Assembly: GCA_016712045.1 (NCBI GenBank)
Contig: JADJRV010000017.1
Span: 1 to 64,000, forward strand
Source: Chloracidobacterium sp.
Lineage (GTDB): Bacteria > Acidobacteriota > Blastocatellia > Pyrinomonadales > Pyrinomonadaceae
Length of the DNA stretch: 64,000 nt
Direction of reading: 5' to 3'
Part shown: in pieces, positions 17,117 through 24,098 of the stretch
How the letters are laid out: every line of letters begins with the position of its first letter
Numbering within the stretch: position 1 is the first letter of the stretch
The notes under the pieces: model-generated
What the model saw: only the letters and a program-made list of their open reading frames with translations
The model's database searches: none
Told to the model about the DNA's origin: nothing
Program-made: the position numbers and the translations under genes

Positions 17117-17488
17117 ATGAATCTGCCCCGCACGCGAAAACCATTCACCGTTAAAAATTCGATAGCCGCAGCTGTGGCGGGCCTAATATTGCTTGGGTTG
17201 CTCGCCGTGGTGGTTTGGTTTTGGTGGGGAAGGACTGCGAGGGTCAAGCCGTATAAATTTGTCTCGACTATTGCGGGACGGGCGGCGAATTTGGCGAGCC
17301 GTTTGGCATCGCGGTCCAGGGCAATGACGTATTTGTCTCGGACGGACAGAACGATCAGATCTTGCGGATCACCGGCGGAAAGGCCAGCGTCTTTGCCGCC
17401 GGACTCGACACGCCATCTGGCATCGCATTCGCCAAGAACGGCGACCTCGTCGTCGCCGACAGCGGTTCGCACACGATCAAGAGCGTAA
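17117..17488 (+). CDS. NHL-repeat/M23-like protein, N-terminal fragment
   Basis: Only the first 55 residues are meaningful. A short basic start and one membrane anchor (AAAVAGLILLGLLAVVVWFWWG) are followed by KPYKFVSTIAG. The frame then fails at about 17278-17285, where one lost base would otherwise lead into GEFGEPFGIAVQGNDVFVSD in the next frame. The anchored protein continues at 17362-18288, 18285-18515 and 18463-19164, for a total of about 680 residues. Confidence 0.6.
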   Translation: MNLPRTRKPFTVKNSIAAAVAGLILLGLLAVVVWFWWGRTARVKPYKFVSTIAGRAANLASRLASRSRAMTYLSRTDRTIRSCGSPAERPASLPPDSTRHLASHSPRTATSSSPTAVRTRSRA

Positions 17489-18288
17489 ATGCCAAGGGCG
17501 AGGTGACGGTTATTGCGGGCGTAAACGGCAAGCAAGGCTTTGCCGACGGGGATGCGGCAACCGCTCTTTTCAACGCCCCGGTCGGCGTCGCGGTCGGTGC
17601 AGATGGCAAGTTATTTATCGCCGATACTTATAATGACCGCATCCGCGTGATCGAGAATGGCAAGGTCACAACGCTTGCTGGGAGCGGTAAAGGCTATGCC
17701 GACGGTGTTGGCGATCAGGCAAAATTTGACACACCGACAGGCATCGCCGTGTGGCAGGACAAGCTGCTCATCGCCGACGCCGGCAACCGCCGCATCCGCG
17801 TCGTCGAACCGACAGGCATTGTATGGACGCTAACCGGTAACGGTGAGCAAACCTTAAAGGACGGCCTGTTGTCCGCCGCCATGTTTGTCCAACCGACCGC
17901 CATCACGGTCAGCAAAATCGGCCAGATATACGTTGCTGACGGCAACGCCATCCGGATGATCTCCGGCGAAGTGCTTCCGACCGTCCAAACGATCTCCAGC
18001 GAAGAACGCGGCCTCAGTGACGGGAATCTCCACCGTTCGCGATTCAATCGTCCGTCTGGCCTAACCTTTGACGCGGCTGGCAATCTGCTCGTCACGGACA
18101 GCGAGAACAGACTCGTCCGCAGCCTCTCACCGCAGAACAACGGCACGGCAATTACAAAGGATCAGATCGCCGCTCTTCGCGACAAACCCGAAGAATTTCG
18201 TCACTACAACCCGCCCGCTGGCCTTACGATCCGCCGACCGCCAAACGCGACATCGCCGGGACGCTCGGCGAGATACGCGGCGAGATGA
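17362..18288 (+). CDS. NHL-repeat beta-propeller fragment
   Basis: At least four NHL repeats are visible, each ending in a pattern such as LVVADSGSHTIKSV, LFIADTYNDRIRVI, LLIADAGNRRIRVV and LLVTDSENRLVRSL. They form most of a six-bladed propeller outside the inner membrane. The true reading enters from about 17285, upstream of the first ATG-like codon. The frame is lost near 18213-18220, where one added base restores a WPYDPPTAKRDIAGTLGEI sequence leading into the peptidase-like part. NHL propellers usually bind proteins or ligands; here the propeller precedes an M23-like domain. Confidence 0.85.
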   Translation: MRITGGKASVFAAGLDTPSGIAFAKNGDLVVADSGSHTIKSVNAKGEVTVIAGVNGKQGFADGDAATALFNAPVGVAVGADGKLFIADTYNDRIRVIENGKVTTLAGSGKGYADGVGDQAKFDTPTGIAVWQDKLLIADAGNRRIRVVEPTGIVWTLTGNGEQTLKDGLLSAAMFVQPTAITVSKIGQIYVADGNAIRMISGEVLPTVQTISSEERGLSDGNLHRSRFNRPSGLTFDAAGNLLVTDSENRLVRSLSPQNNGTAITKDQIAALRDKPEEFRHYNPPAGLTIRRPPNATSPGRSARYAAR

Positions 18289-18515
18289 AACCCGGCAGCG
18301 ACCAGGTCTGGTTTCACAACGGCCTCGACATCGCCGGAGCATATGGCGAAACCGCTCGTTTTGTCCGCGATGAAAAAGTCCTGCGGCCGATCGCGGCGGA
18401 AAATTTTGGCACGCTTCGCGAACTGATCCGAATGCCAACGCTCGGCTACATTCATATTCGTCTTGGGCCGCAATGTCGAGTCGGTGCCGTTTGGCGACGG
18501 ACGTTTTCAGTTTGA
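18285..18515 (+). CDS. M23-like peptidase domain, first half
   Basis: This frame carries HNGLDIAGAYGETARF, equivalent to the HxxxD zinc motif of M23 (LytM-type) endopeptidases, then a strand pattern ending GYIHIRLG. The sequence becomes nonsense at GPQCRV; removing one G from GGG at 18464-18466 joins it in frame to RNVESVPFGDG in 18463-19164. The true reading enters from about 18220. It is not an independent gene. Confidence 0.6.
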   Translation: MKPGSDQVWFHNGLDIAGAYGETARFVRDEKVLRPIAAENFGTLRELIRMPTLGYIHIRLGPQCRVGAVWRRTFSV

Positions 18516-19164
18516 AAAAGAACCGAGCGGCAAACTCAGCGGCGTCCGCGTACCGCGAGGTGCAAAATTCAAAGCGGGCGACCCGATCGGCACGCTCAAT
18601 TCGATGAATCACGTCCATCTCATCGCCGGACGCAGCGGCAGCGAGATGAACGCCCTCGACGCCCTAACTCTGCCCGGCCTAACCGATTCACGGCCGCCCA
18701 CAATTGAAAACGTAACGCTGTTTGATAAAAATTGGGGCGAAATCGAAACCACAAAGCAAAACCAGCGTATTACTCTGCGTGACCAGACCAGGATTGTGGT
18801 CAGAGCGTACGATCAGGCCGACGGCAACTCTGAAAAGCGGCGGTTGGGCGTTTTCAAACTTGGCTATCAGGTGCTAAAACAGGACGGCTCTGCCGTGGCG
18901 GACATAAAATGGAGCATCGTCTTTGACCGTCTGCCATCGTCCGCTTCGATCTCACTCGTTTACGCGAATGGCAGCAAGTCAGGGGCGACCGGCGAGACGA
19001 TATTTAATTACATCGTCACAAATTCGGTTAGCGGCGACGAATTTCATGAGGATATTTTTGACGCCGCCGCACTCGCAAACGGCATCTATACTTTACGCGT
19101 CTTTGCCGCAGATTATTTTGGAAATACATCGTCAAAAGACCTAAGTTTTGAGATATTGAGGTAA
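18463..19164 (+). CDS. M23-like peptidase domain, second half, and C-terminal domain
   Basis: It includes the M23 core RVPRGAKFKAGDPIGTLNS and the HxH zinc motif NHVHL, followed by a fibronectin/Ig-like beta domain of about 150 residues (PTIENVTLFDKNW to the end). With the upstream frames it makes a membrane-anchored NHL-propeller/M23-like protein. LytM domains act on peptidoglycan cross-links or, if degenerate, activate amidases; here the H/D and HxH residues appear kept. It ends 4 bp before the M24 aminopeptidase gene, whose Shine-Dalgarno overlaps its stop, so the two are probably co-transcribed. Confidence 0.75.
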   Translation: MGRNVESVPFGDGRFQFEKEPSGKLSGVRVPRGAKFKAGDPIGTLNSMNHVHLIAGRSGSEMNALDALTLPGLTDSRPPTIENVTLFDKNWGEIETTKQNQRITLRDQTRIVVRAYDQADGNSEKRRLGVFKLGYQVLKQDGSAVADIKWSIVFDRLPSSASISLVYANGSKSGATGETIFNYIVTNSVSGDEFHEDIFDAAALANGIYTLRVFAADYFGNTSSKDLSFEILR

Positions 19165-19168
19165 TAAA

Positions 19169-20722
19169 ATGAAGAAGACTATCGTGCTTATTTCCCTTTG
19201 TGCTTTTATGGCGGCGGCAATGCCGGCATTTGCATTTGGCCCGACCAGCGTTTTGATCACGCCGCCGGCACCTAAGTTTACCGACGCCGAGCGTCAGGCA
19301 GAGCTTGCAAAACGCCGTGCCGCCGTTGCTGCCAAAATGGCCGACAAGAGCGTGCTCATCCTTTTCTCCGCCGAGCCAAAGCTCTATACGAATGATGTTG
19401 ATTACGTCTATCGCCAAGAAAACAACCTCTATTACCTCACCGCACTCAAACAAAACGGAGCGACGCTCGTCATCACAAAAAATGGCGGCACGGTGACGGA
19501 AACGCTCTTTTTGCCAAAGCGTGTCCCGGTCCAAGAAATATGGAACGGCAAAATGTATTCTCGCGAACAGGCAATGAGCGCTTCGGGCCTTAAAAACCTT
19601 GTCGATTCGTCCGAACGTGAAGCATTTTTTACGGCGCTAAAGGAAAAGAAAGCGTTCACCGCAAAAGATGGCGTATCTATCGCCTCCGGCGCTGACAATG
19701 TTTATCTGCTGTTGCCCGAAAGCGAACAGGACCGCGACGGTATGCGGGAATTTCGTGTCGAAAATACTTTCTCAAAATCTCTCACCGGCTATAAGATCGA
19801 AAACGCACAACCGATCTTTGCCGATCTCCGGCTCATCAAATCACCGTACGAGCTAAAGCTGCTGCAGCACGCGGTCGATATTTCGACCGAGGCTCATATG
19901 CGTGCGATGGCGACCGTTGGCCGTGCAAATTGGGAATACGAGGTACACGCCGAGGTCGAATATACATTCCGCCGCCGCAACGCCGACAACTGGGGATATC
20001 CGTCGATCGTGGGCTGCGGTGCAAATGCAACGACGCTCCACTACGAAGAATCGCAAAGTCCGGTCAAGAAAGGCGAGGTCCTATTGATGGATGCGGCAGC
20101 CGAATACGAGCATTACACCGCCGACATAACACGCACATTTCCGGTGAACGGCAAGTTTTCAAAAGAACAGGCGGAGTTATATCAAATCGTCTACGACGCT
20201 CAAGAGGCTGTGGCTAAAGCGACAAAGCCCGGCGTCAGGTACGGCCAGCTGAACACCATCGCTCGTAACGTCATCAACGAAGGCCTTTTCAAGCTCGGCC
20301 TAGTGACCGACAAGGCTTCGCAACAGTCGAGCATTTGGTTCATGCACGGCCTCGGCCACTGGATCGGGATGAACGTCCACGACGTTGGCGATTATGCGTT
20401 GCCGCTGCAACCCGGCATGGTATTTACTAACGAACCAGGCATCTACATTCGCGAAGATGCACTCGATAACCTACCCGACACGCCGGAATTCAAGGCGTTC
20501 AAAGAGAAAGTTCGCCCCGTTTTTGAAAAATACAAAAACATCGGCGTCCGCATCGAAGACGATATGCTCGTAACCGCGACTGGCGTCGAATGGATGAGCG
20601 GCAAGCTGCCCCGCACGATCGCGGATATCGAGGCATTTATGGCAACGGCACCAAAACAAGTGCCGCTGAGCCAGCGCAAAAAGAATATTGATCTGTTCGG
20701 TCAAACATTGGCAATCCGCTAG
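19169..20722 (+). CDS. Secreted M24B Xaa-Pro aminopeptidase
   Basis: A metallopeptidase of the PepP type, preceded by a signal peptide (MKKTIVLISLCAFMAAAMPA FAFG). The AMP_N-type domain spans about 35-190 and the pita-bread catalytic domain about 230-480. Metal ligands are visible in MDAAAEYEHYTADITRTFP (two Asp), HGLGHWIGMNVHD (His), NEPGIYI (Glu) and RIEDDMLV (Glu). It releases N-terminal residues preceding proline, probably in the periplasm. 517 residues is normal with a signal peptide. The GAGG of its Shine-Dalgarno lies in the last codons of the upstream gene, indicating translational coupling. A palindromic repeat follows. Confidence 0.93.
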   Translation: MKKTIVLISLCAFMAAAMPAFAFGPTSVLITPPAPKFTDAERQAELAKRRAAVAAKMADKSVLILFSAEPKLYTNDVDYVYRQENNLYYLTALKQNGATLVITKNGGTVTETLFLPKRVPVQEIWNGKMYSREQAMSASGLKNLVDSSEREAFFTALKEKKAFTAKDGVSIASGADNVYLLLPESEQDRDGMREFRVENTFSKSLTGYKIENAQPIFADLRLIKSPYELKLLQHAVDISTEAHMRAMATVGRANWEYEVHAEVEYTFRRRNADNWGYPSIVGCGANATTLHYEESQSPVKKGEVLLMDAAAEYEHYTADITRTFPVNGKFSKEQAELYQIVYDAQEAVAKATKPGVRYGQLNTIARNVINEGLFKLGLVTDKASQQSSIWFMHGLGHWIGMNVHDVGDYALPLQPGMVFTNEPGIYIREDALDNLPDTPEFKAFKEKVRPVFEKYKNIGVRIEDDMLVTATGVEWMSGKLPRTIADIEAFMATAPKQVPLSQRKKNIDLFGQTLAIR

Positions 20723-20743
20723 TTTTTAGATTGCCCGCTTTTT

Positions 20744-20818
20744 GCAGAAGCCCGCACGTTAGTAAGGGCGTAACATCCAAGTTGATCGTTACGCCCTTGC
20801 TCACGAGCGGGCTTCTGC
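20744..20818. repeat. Interspersed palindromic repeat, copy C
   Basis: GCAGAAGCCCGCACGTTAGT followed by AAGGGCGTAAC pairs with GTTACGCCCTTGCTCACGAG followed by CGGGCTTCTGC. This is one of the most regular copies: about 30-bp arms with few mismatches and a 12-nt loop. It sits between the M24 gene and the lipid-kinase remnant and touches the latter's open frame. Confidence 0.85.
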
Positions 20819-20822
20819 ACGT

Positions 20823-21071
20823 TTGAACAGATTTGTCTTTGACTATTTCGGCGTAAAGGATTCAAAATCTAGCACAGGCAATATTGTGGCAAATCTGAAA
20901 AGCACATCAGGCGACACTTCGCTCCCGCTGATCATCGTAAATCCGAAATCGGCATCGGGCTCGACCCGAGAAAAATGGTCGCAGACGGCGAGCGACGTGC
21001 GGGCGCATTTCGGGCCTTTTGCCGTGGCATTTACTAAATGTCAGGGTGACGGCATCGCGATCTGCCGCTAA
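20823..21071 (+). CDS. Diacylglycerol kinase-like protein, N-terminal remnant
   Basis: This is the start of a DAGK_cat family lipid kinase: LPLIIVNPKSASGSTREKW is the first motif (VNPxSGxG type). The likely start is the GTG at 20886, because the upstream part overlaps a repeat. After TKCQGDGIAI the frame runs to a stop. The sequence then resumes as LPLTNREAAKALRDG in the frame of 21119-21703. The roughly 65-80 residues that should hold the nucleotide-binding GGDGT motif and the GTGND-type motif are absent, so this is an internal deletion and not a simple slip. Confidence 0.6.
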   Translation: MNRFVFDYFGVKDSKSSTGNIVANLKSTSGDTSLPLIIVNPKSASGSTREKWSQTASDVRAHFGPFAVAFTKCQGDGIAICR

Positions 21072-21118
21072 CCAACCGCGAGGCCGCAAAAGCTCTCCGC
21101 GATGGTGAGACAAAACAA

Positions 21119-21703
21119 ATGGACGTCGGCAAGGTCACATTTCATGACCATTCCGGCAATGAGGTGAGCCGCTACTTCCTAAACGTCTCATCCGTAGGTC
21201 TTGCCGCCGACATCGTCAAACGCGTCAAATCCGCCAAGGTCTTCGATTGGCTTCCGGTCGAATCAATGCGCGGACGTGCAAATTTTGCCGTTTCTACACT
21301 TCAGGAAGTCATGAGTCTCGAACCCGATCTGGTCCGCGTCCGGTTCGACGACGGCGATGAAAAGACGCTCCAGACTATCGCTTTTTGCGTGGCAAATTCG
21401 CGTTACTTTGGCGGCGGTATGTTGATCGCACCGAACGCCAAGATCAACGACGGACTGTTAAACGTGGTAAATATCGGGGACATCGGCACTGCGAAGATCT
21501 TCTTAAACGTACACTCGATCTATCGCGGCACACACGACAGCCTCAAAGAGGTCAAAAATACCTTGGCCCGCCGGATCGAGATATCATCAGTCGATCCGTC
21601 AAAACAGATTTTTCTCGAAACCGACGGCGAGCTCCCCGGCCAGCTTCCCGCCGTCTATGAGATCGTCCCAAACGCAATCCGCATCCGCTTTCCCCGCCGA
21701 TAA
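21119..21703 (+). CDS. Diacylglycerol kinase-like protein, C-terminal remnant
   Basis: The C-terminal domain of a DAGK/YegS-like lipid kinase: FLNVSSVGLAADIVKRV, then ANSRYFGGGMLIAPNAKINDGLLNVV, a very typical segment of this family, and the last strand DGELPGQLPAVYEIVPNAIRI. The in-frame sequence extends upstream to about 21062. Without the GGDGT region upstream the product cannot be an active kinase. Either the gene is a real pseudogene or the assembly has collapsed about 0.2 kb here. Confidence 0.8.
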   Translation: MDVGKVTFHDHSGNEVSRYFLNVSSVGLAADIVKRVKSAKVFDWLPVESMRGRANFAVSTLQEVMSLEPDLVRVRFDDGDEKTLQTIAFCVANSRYFGGGMLIAPNAKINDGLLNVVNIGDIGTAKIFLNVHSIYRGTHDSLKEVKNTLARRIEISSVDPSKQIFLETDGELPGQLPAVYEIVPNAIRIRFPRR

Positions 21704-21806
21704 TTTCCGTTAACACTTGTTAACGTCGTGTTACGTTTTTGTTAAATCCGCGTTTGATTTCCATCCGCCGAGTTCACTAAACTTAGCTCAACCGTATTTC
21801 GAGTAA

Positions 21807-22464
21807 ATGGGATTTTTAGCCAAAATCATTTTTTTTTCCGCCTTTTTCATGGCGCTCGCTACCACGGTCAATGCACAGGTGGTCGATCGCGAAGATCTGG
21901 AATCGTGGAACGATTTTCTCCTCACGATCCCCATAAATAAAAAGATCGATATTGTCGTGCAACCGACACTTAGGTTTGGGCAAAATATTACCGTTTGACT
22001 GAGGCCCGGGTCGGAGCCGTAGGTTTTCAAAATAAACAAAACTAAGTAGTTTCGTCCGAGTTATACTGGTACATCGAAACTCGAAACACCTTTGGCCAAT
22101 TTCATTACGAACATCGTTATAGCCTGCGGCGTACTCAAATTCCCAAACGGTCGTTGGCATCTCGCACCGCAGCATTTACGAGTATCGTGTTCGCAGGTCG
22201 GTAATACGTGGCGATATCGGCCTTCCATCACGCTCGAAAAGGAACTGCCCAAAAAATTCTATCAAACGCAAAATTCTTCATTACCGAAGAGACTTTTACG
22301 TTTCGACCACCCGAAACTTTTCCCGAAACCGCTTAAGCCTGGGGGTCAGCAAGGTAATAAACCCACATTTGACCTTGGACATTTATTACTTGCGGCAGAA
22401 CGACAGATTTTCACTTCCCGGTGACTTGAACGTAATCGGGACGACCTGGAAATTTCATCTGTAG
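21807..22464 (+). pseudogene. Decayed DUF2490-like outer-membrane beta-barrel gene
   Basis: The first 60 codons read as a signal peptide followed by LESWNDFLLTIPINKKIDIV, the usual start of DUF2490 proteins. The last strand is readable as NVIGTTWKFHL before a TAG at 22462-22464, and pieces such as FGQFHYEHRYSLRR, TLEKELPKKFY and LTLDIYYLRQNDRFSLPG appear in different frames between. I count at least six frame changes in 650 bp, the densest in the window. The intact family is about 220 residues, which fits the span. It is either a pseudogene or poor sequence. Confidence 0.65.
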
Positions 22465-22523
22465 AAAACGCAAACAAAATTCTTGCCTTACGTGTCGGTA
22501 ATCCTGTAACATTACTCAAAATC

Positions 22524-22650
22524 TATTGCCGAATCCCGTATTACACGTGAGCGGGGGAACCAAAACCTGACGTCGTCAGGACGGGGCTTATCTGACCAAC
22601 AGAGGAAGACTTCTTCGCTTCCAGCCCGACAGCTAACCTCGTAGGCGTAA
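22524..22650 (+). promoter_or_regulatory. Cyclic di-AMP riboswitch (ydaO-yuaA type)
   Basis: The two signature blocks of the ydaO/yuaA aptamer are both present in order: GTGAGCGGGGGAACCAAA (22547-22564) and CCCGACAGCTAACCTCGTAG (22624-22643). Between them is a perfect hairpin, CCTGACGTCGTCAGG (22566-22580), then CGGGGCTTATCT in the place of the GGGGUGAAUCC element. This class senses c-di-AMP and normally switches off cell-wall or ion-transport genes. Here it is followed by a terminator at 22672-22705 and then the FAD/NAD(P) protein gene at 22718. Confidence 0.9.
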
Positions 22651-22671
22651 ACGAAGAAGGACATTTCTCGC

Positions 22672-22705
22672 GAGAGGTTGTGAATGTGCTTCACAGCCTC
22701 TTTTT
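22672..22705 (+). terminator. Terminator of the c-di-AMP riboswitch
   Basis: AGAGGTTGTGAA - TGTGC - TTCACAGCCTCT forms a 12-bp stem (one G-U) followed by TTTTT. It ends about 12 nt before the ATG at 22718. No Shine-Dalgarno lies between the U-run and the start, so readthrough would place a ribosome on an almost bare start codon. Confidence 0.88.
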
Positions 22706-22717
22706 GTATTTGTTGAT

Positions 22718-23283
22718 ATGAAAAAGATCACGATAATCGGCGGCGGAGCGAGCGGCACCTTACTGGCGGTAAATCTTTGCGAAACGCGGGCGACGGCGAG
22801 TTTGAGATCAATCTCGTCGAACGCCGAGCCAAGATCGGTCGCGGCGTTGCGTTTGGTACGTCAAAAGACTCACATCTCCTAAACGTCCCGGCCGGCCGTA
22901 TGGGAGCTTTTCCTGACGACATCGAGCATTTTCACAGATGGTTGACGGAAAAGGGTCACACGTTCGACGCACATGATTTTGTTCCGCGAAAGATCTTTGG
23001 CGAGTATCTGCGTGAGGTCTTTACCGACGCCGCCGACAGCCGCGCAAAGCACGTCACGCTCAACCTAATCGACGACGAAGCGGTCGATATGTCCGTCAAT
23101 GCAGATTCGGGCGAGGTCATACTGCGTTCGGGCGAGATCATACAGACCGACCGTGTCGTGCTGGCATTTGGCAATTTCATGCCGCCGCATCCAAGCGTTG
23201 CCGATCTGTCGTTTACCAAAGCGGAGATGTATTTTCAAGATCCGTGGAATTCGGGGCTGTACGAAACGATAACTGAACGATAA
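22718..23283 (+). CDS. FAD/NAD(P)-binding protein, N-terminal fragment
   Basis: It begins MKKITIIGGGASGTLLAVNL, a dinucleotide-binding GxGxxG fingerprint at the extreme N-terminus. It continues after a 1-base loss in TTT near 22770 as EFEINLVERRAKIGRGVAFG. The features (GRGVAFGT, HLLNVPAGRMGAFPDD) match the NAD_binding_9 group of FAD/NAD(P) proteins, which includes HI0933-like and hydroxylase-like enzymes of mostly unknown substrate. A further +1 shift near 23270 separates it from the next fragment. It is the first gene after the c-di-AMP riboswitch. The product as sequenced is broken. Confidence 0.75.
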
Positions 23284-23321
23284 CTCACTTTTTGTCGTCG
23301 GCACCGGCCTTTCGATGATCG

Positions 23322-24074
23322 ATGTGGCACTGCATCTTTCACCGCCACGGCCATCAAGGCAAAATCTACGCGATCTCGACACGCGGACTGTTGCCTGCTC
23401 CACACGAACTAGGCCACACTTATCCCGCATTCGCCGATGAGCTAAAACCAATGACGCGTATCACCGACATGCTCAAATCCGTCCGGCGTCATATTAAGGC
23501 CGCCGAATTCAACGGTAGCAACTGGCGTGCGGTCATCGACAGTCTGCGCCCTGCGACTCAAGAGTTGTGGCTAAATCTGCCGCTCGCGGAAAAACGCTAT
23601 TTCAAACAGCACCTAAGCCGCTATTGGAACGTCGCCCGCCATCGTATGCCGGCCGAGGTCGCCGCGATCCTTGATGAAATGCAAGCAAACGGAAGACTTG
23701 AGATACTCAAAGGGCGTCTTACCGACATTACGCACGACGGAGCCAAATTTACCGTCAAATACAAGACGCTCAATATTCAGTACAGCGTCGAGACGGACGC
23801 TCTCGTCAACTGCATCGGCTCTGAAAGCTCATTTTCAAAGATAGACTCTGAGTTTGTCCGCAATCTCATCGGCCGTAAACACATACGCAACGACGAACTA
23901 AACCTCGGCATTGACGCCACGCCGGACGGCTGCGTGATCGGCAAAACTAACGCTCCGTCCAAAGTTGTCTACACACTCGGCACCGCTTTGAAAGGCATTT
24001 TGTGGGAATCGACGGCGATTCCCGAGATCCGCACACAGGCACGGACGCTTGCACTCAAATTGCTTGCAGACTAA
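23322..24074 (+). CDS. FAD/NAD(P)-binding protein, C-terminal fragment
   Basis: It continues the protein from 22718. The bridging stretch NDNSLFVVGTGLSMIDVALHL (second Rossmann fingerprint, 23276-23338) is in a third frame, and one extra T in CTTT at about 23336 moves it into this one. The C-terminal part contains RGLLPAPHELGHTYP and ends with the FAD-closing segment VVYTLGTALKGILWESTAIPEI, typical of the family. In total the gene would encode about 450 residues. It ends 25 bp before the acyl-activating fusion gene and is probably co-transcribed with it. Confidence 0.8.
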   Translation: MWHCIFHRHGHQGKIYAISTRGLLPAPHELGHTYPAFADELKPMTRITDMLKSVRRHIKAAEFNGSNWRAVIDSLRPATQELWLNLPLAEKRYFKQHLSRYWNVARHRMPAEVAAILDEMQANGRLEILKGRLTDITHDGAKFTVKYKTLNIQYSVETDALVNCIGSESSFSKIDSEFVRNLIGRKHIRNDELNLGIDATPDGCVIGKTNAPSKVVYTLGTALKGILWESTAIPEIRTQARTLALKLLAD

Positions 24075-24098
24075 GCTAAACAAACCCCCAAAGTTATT

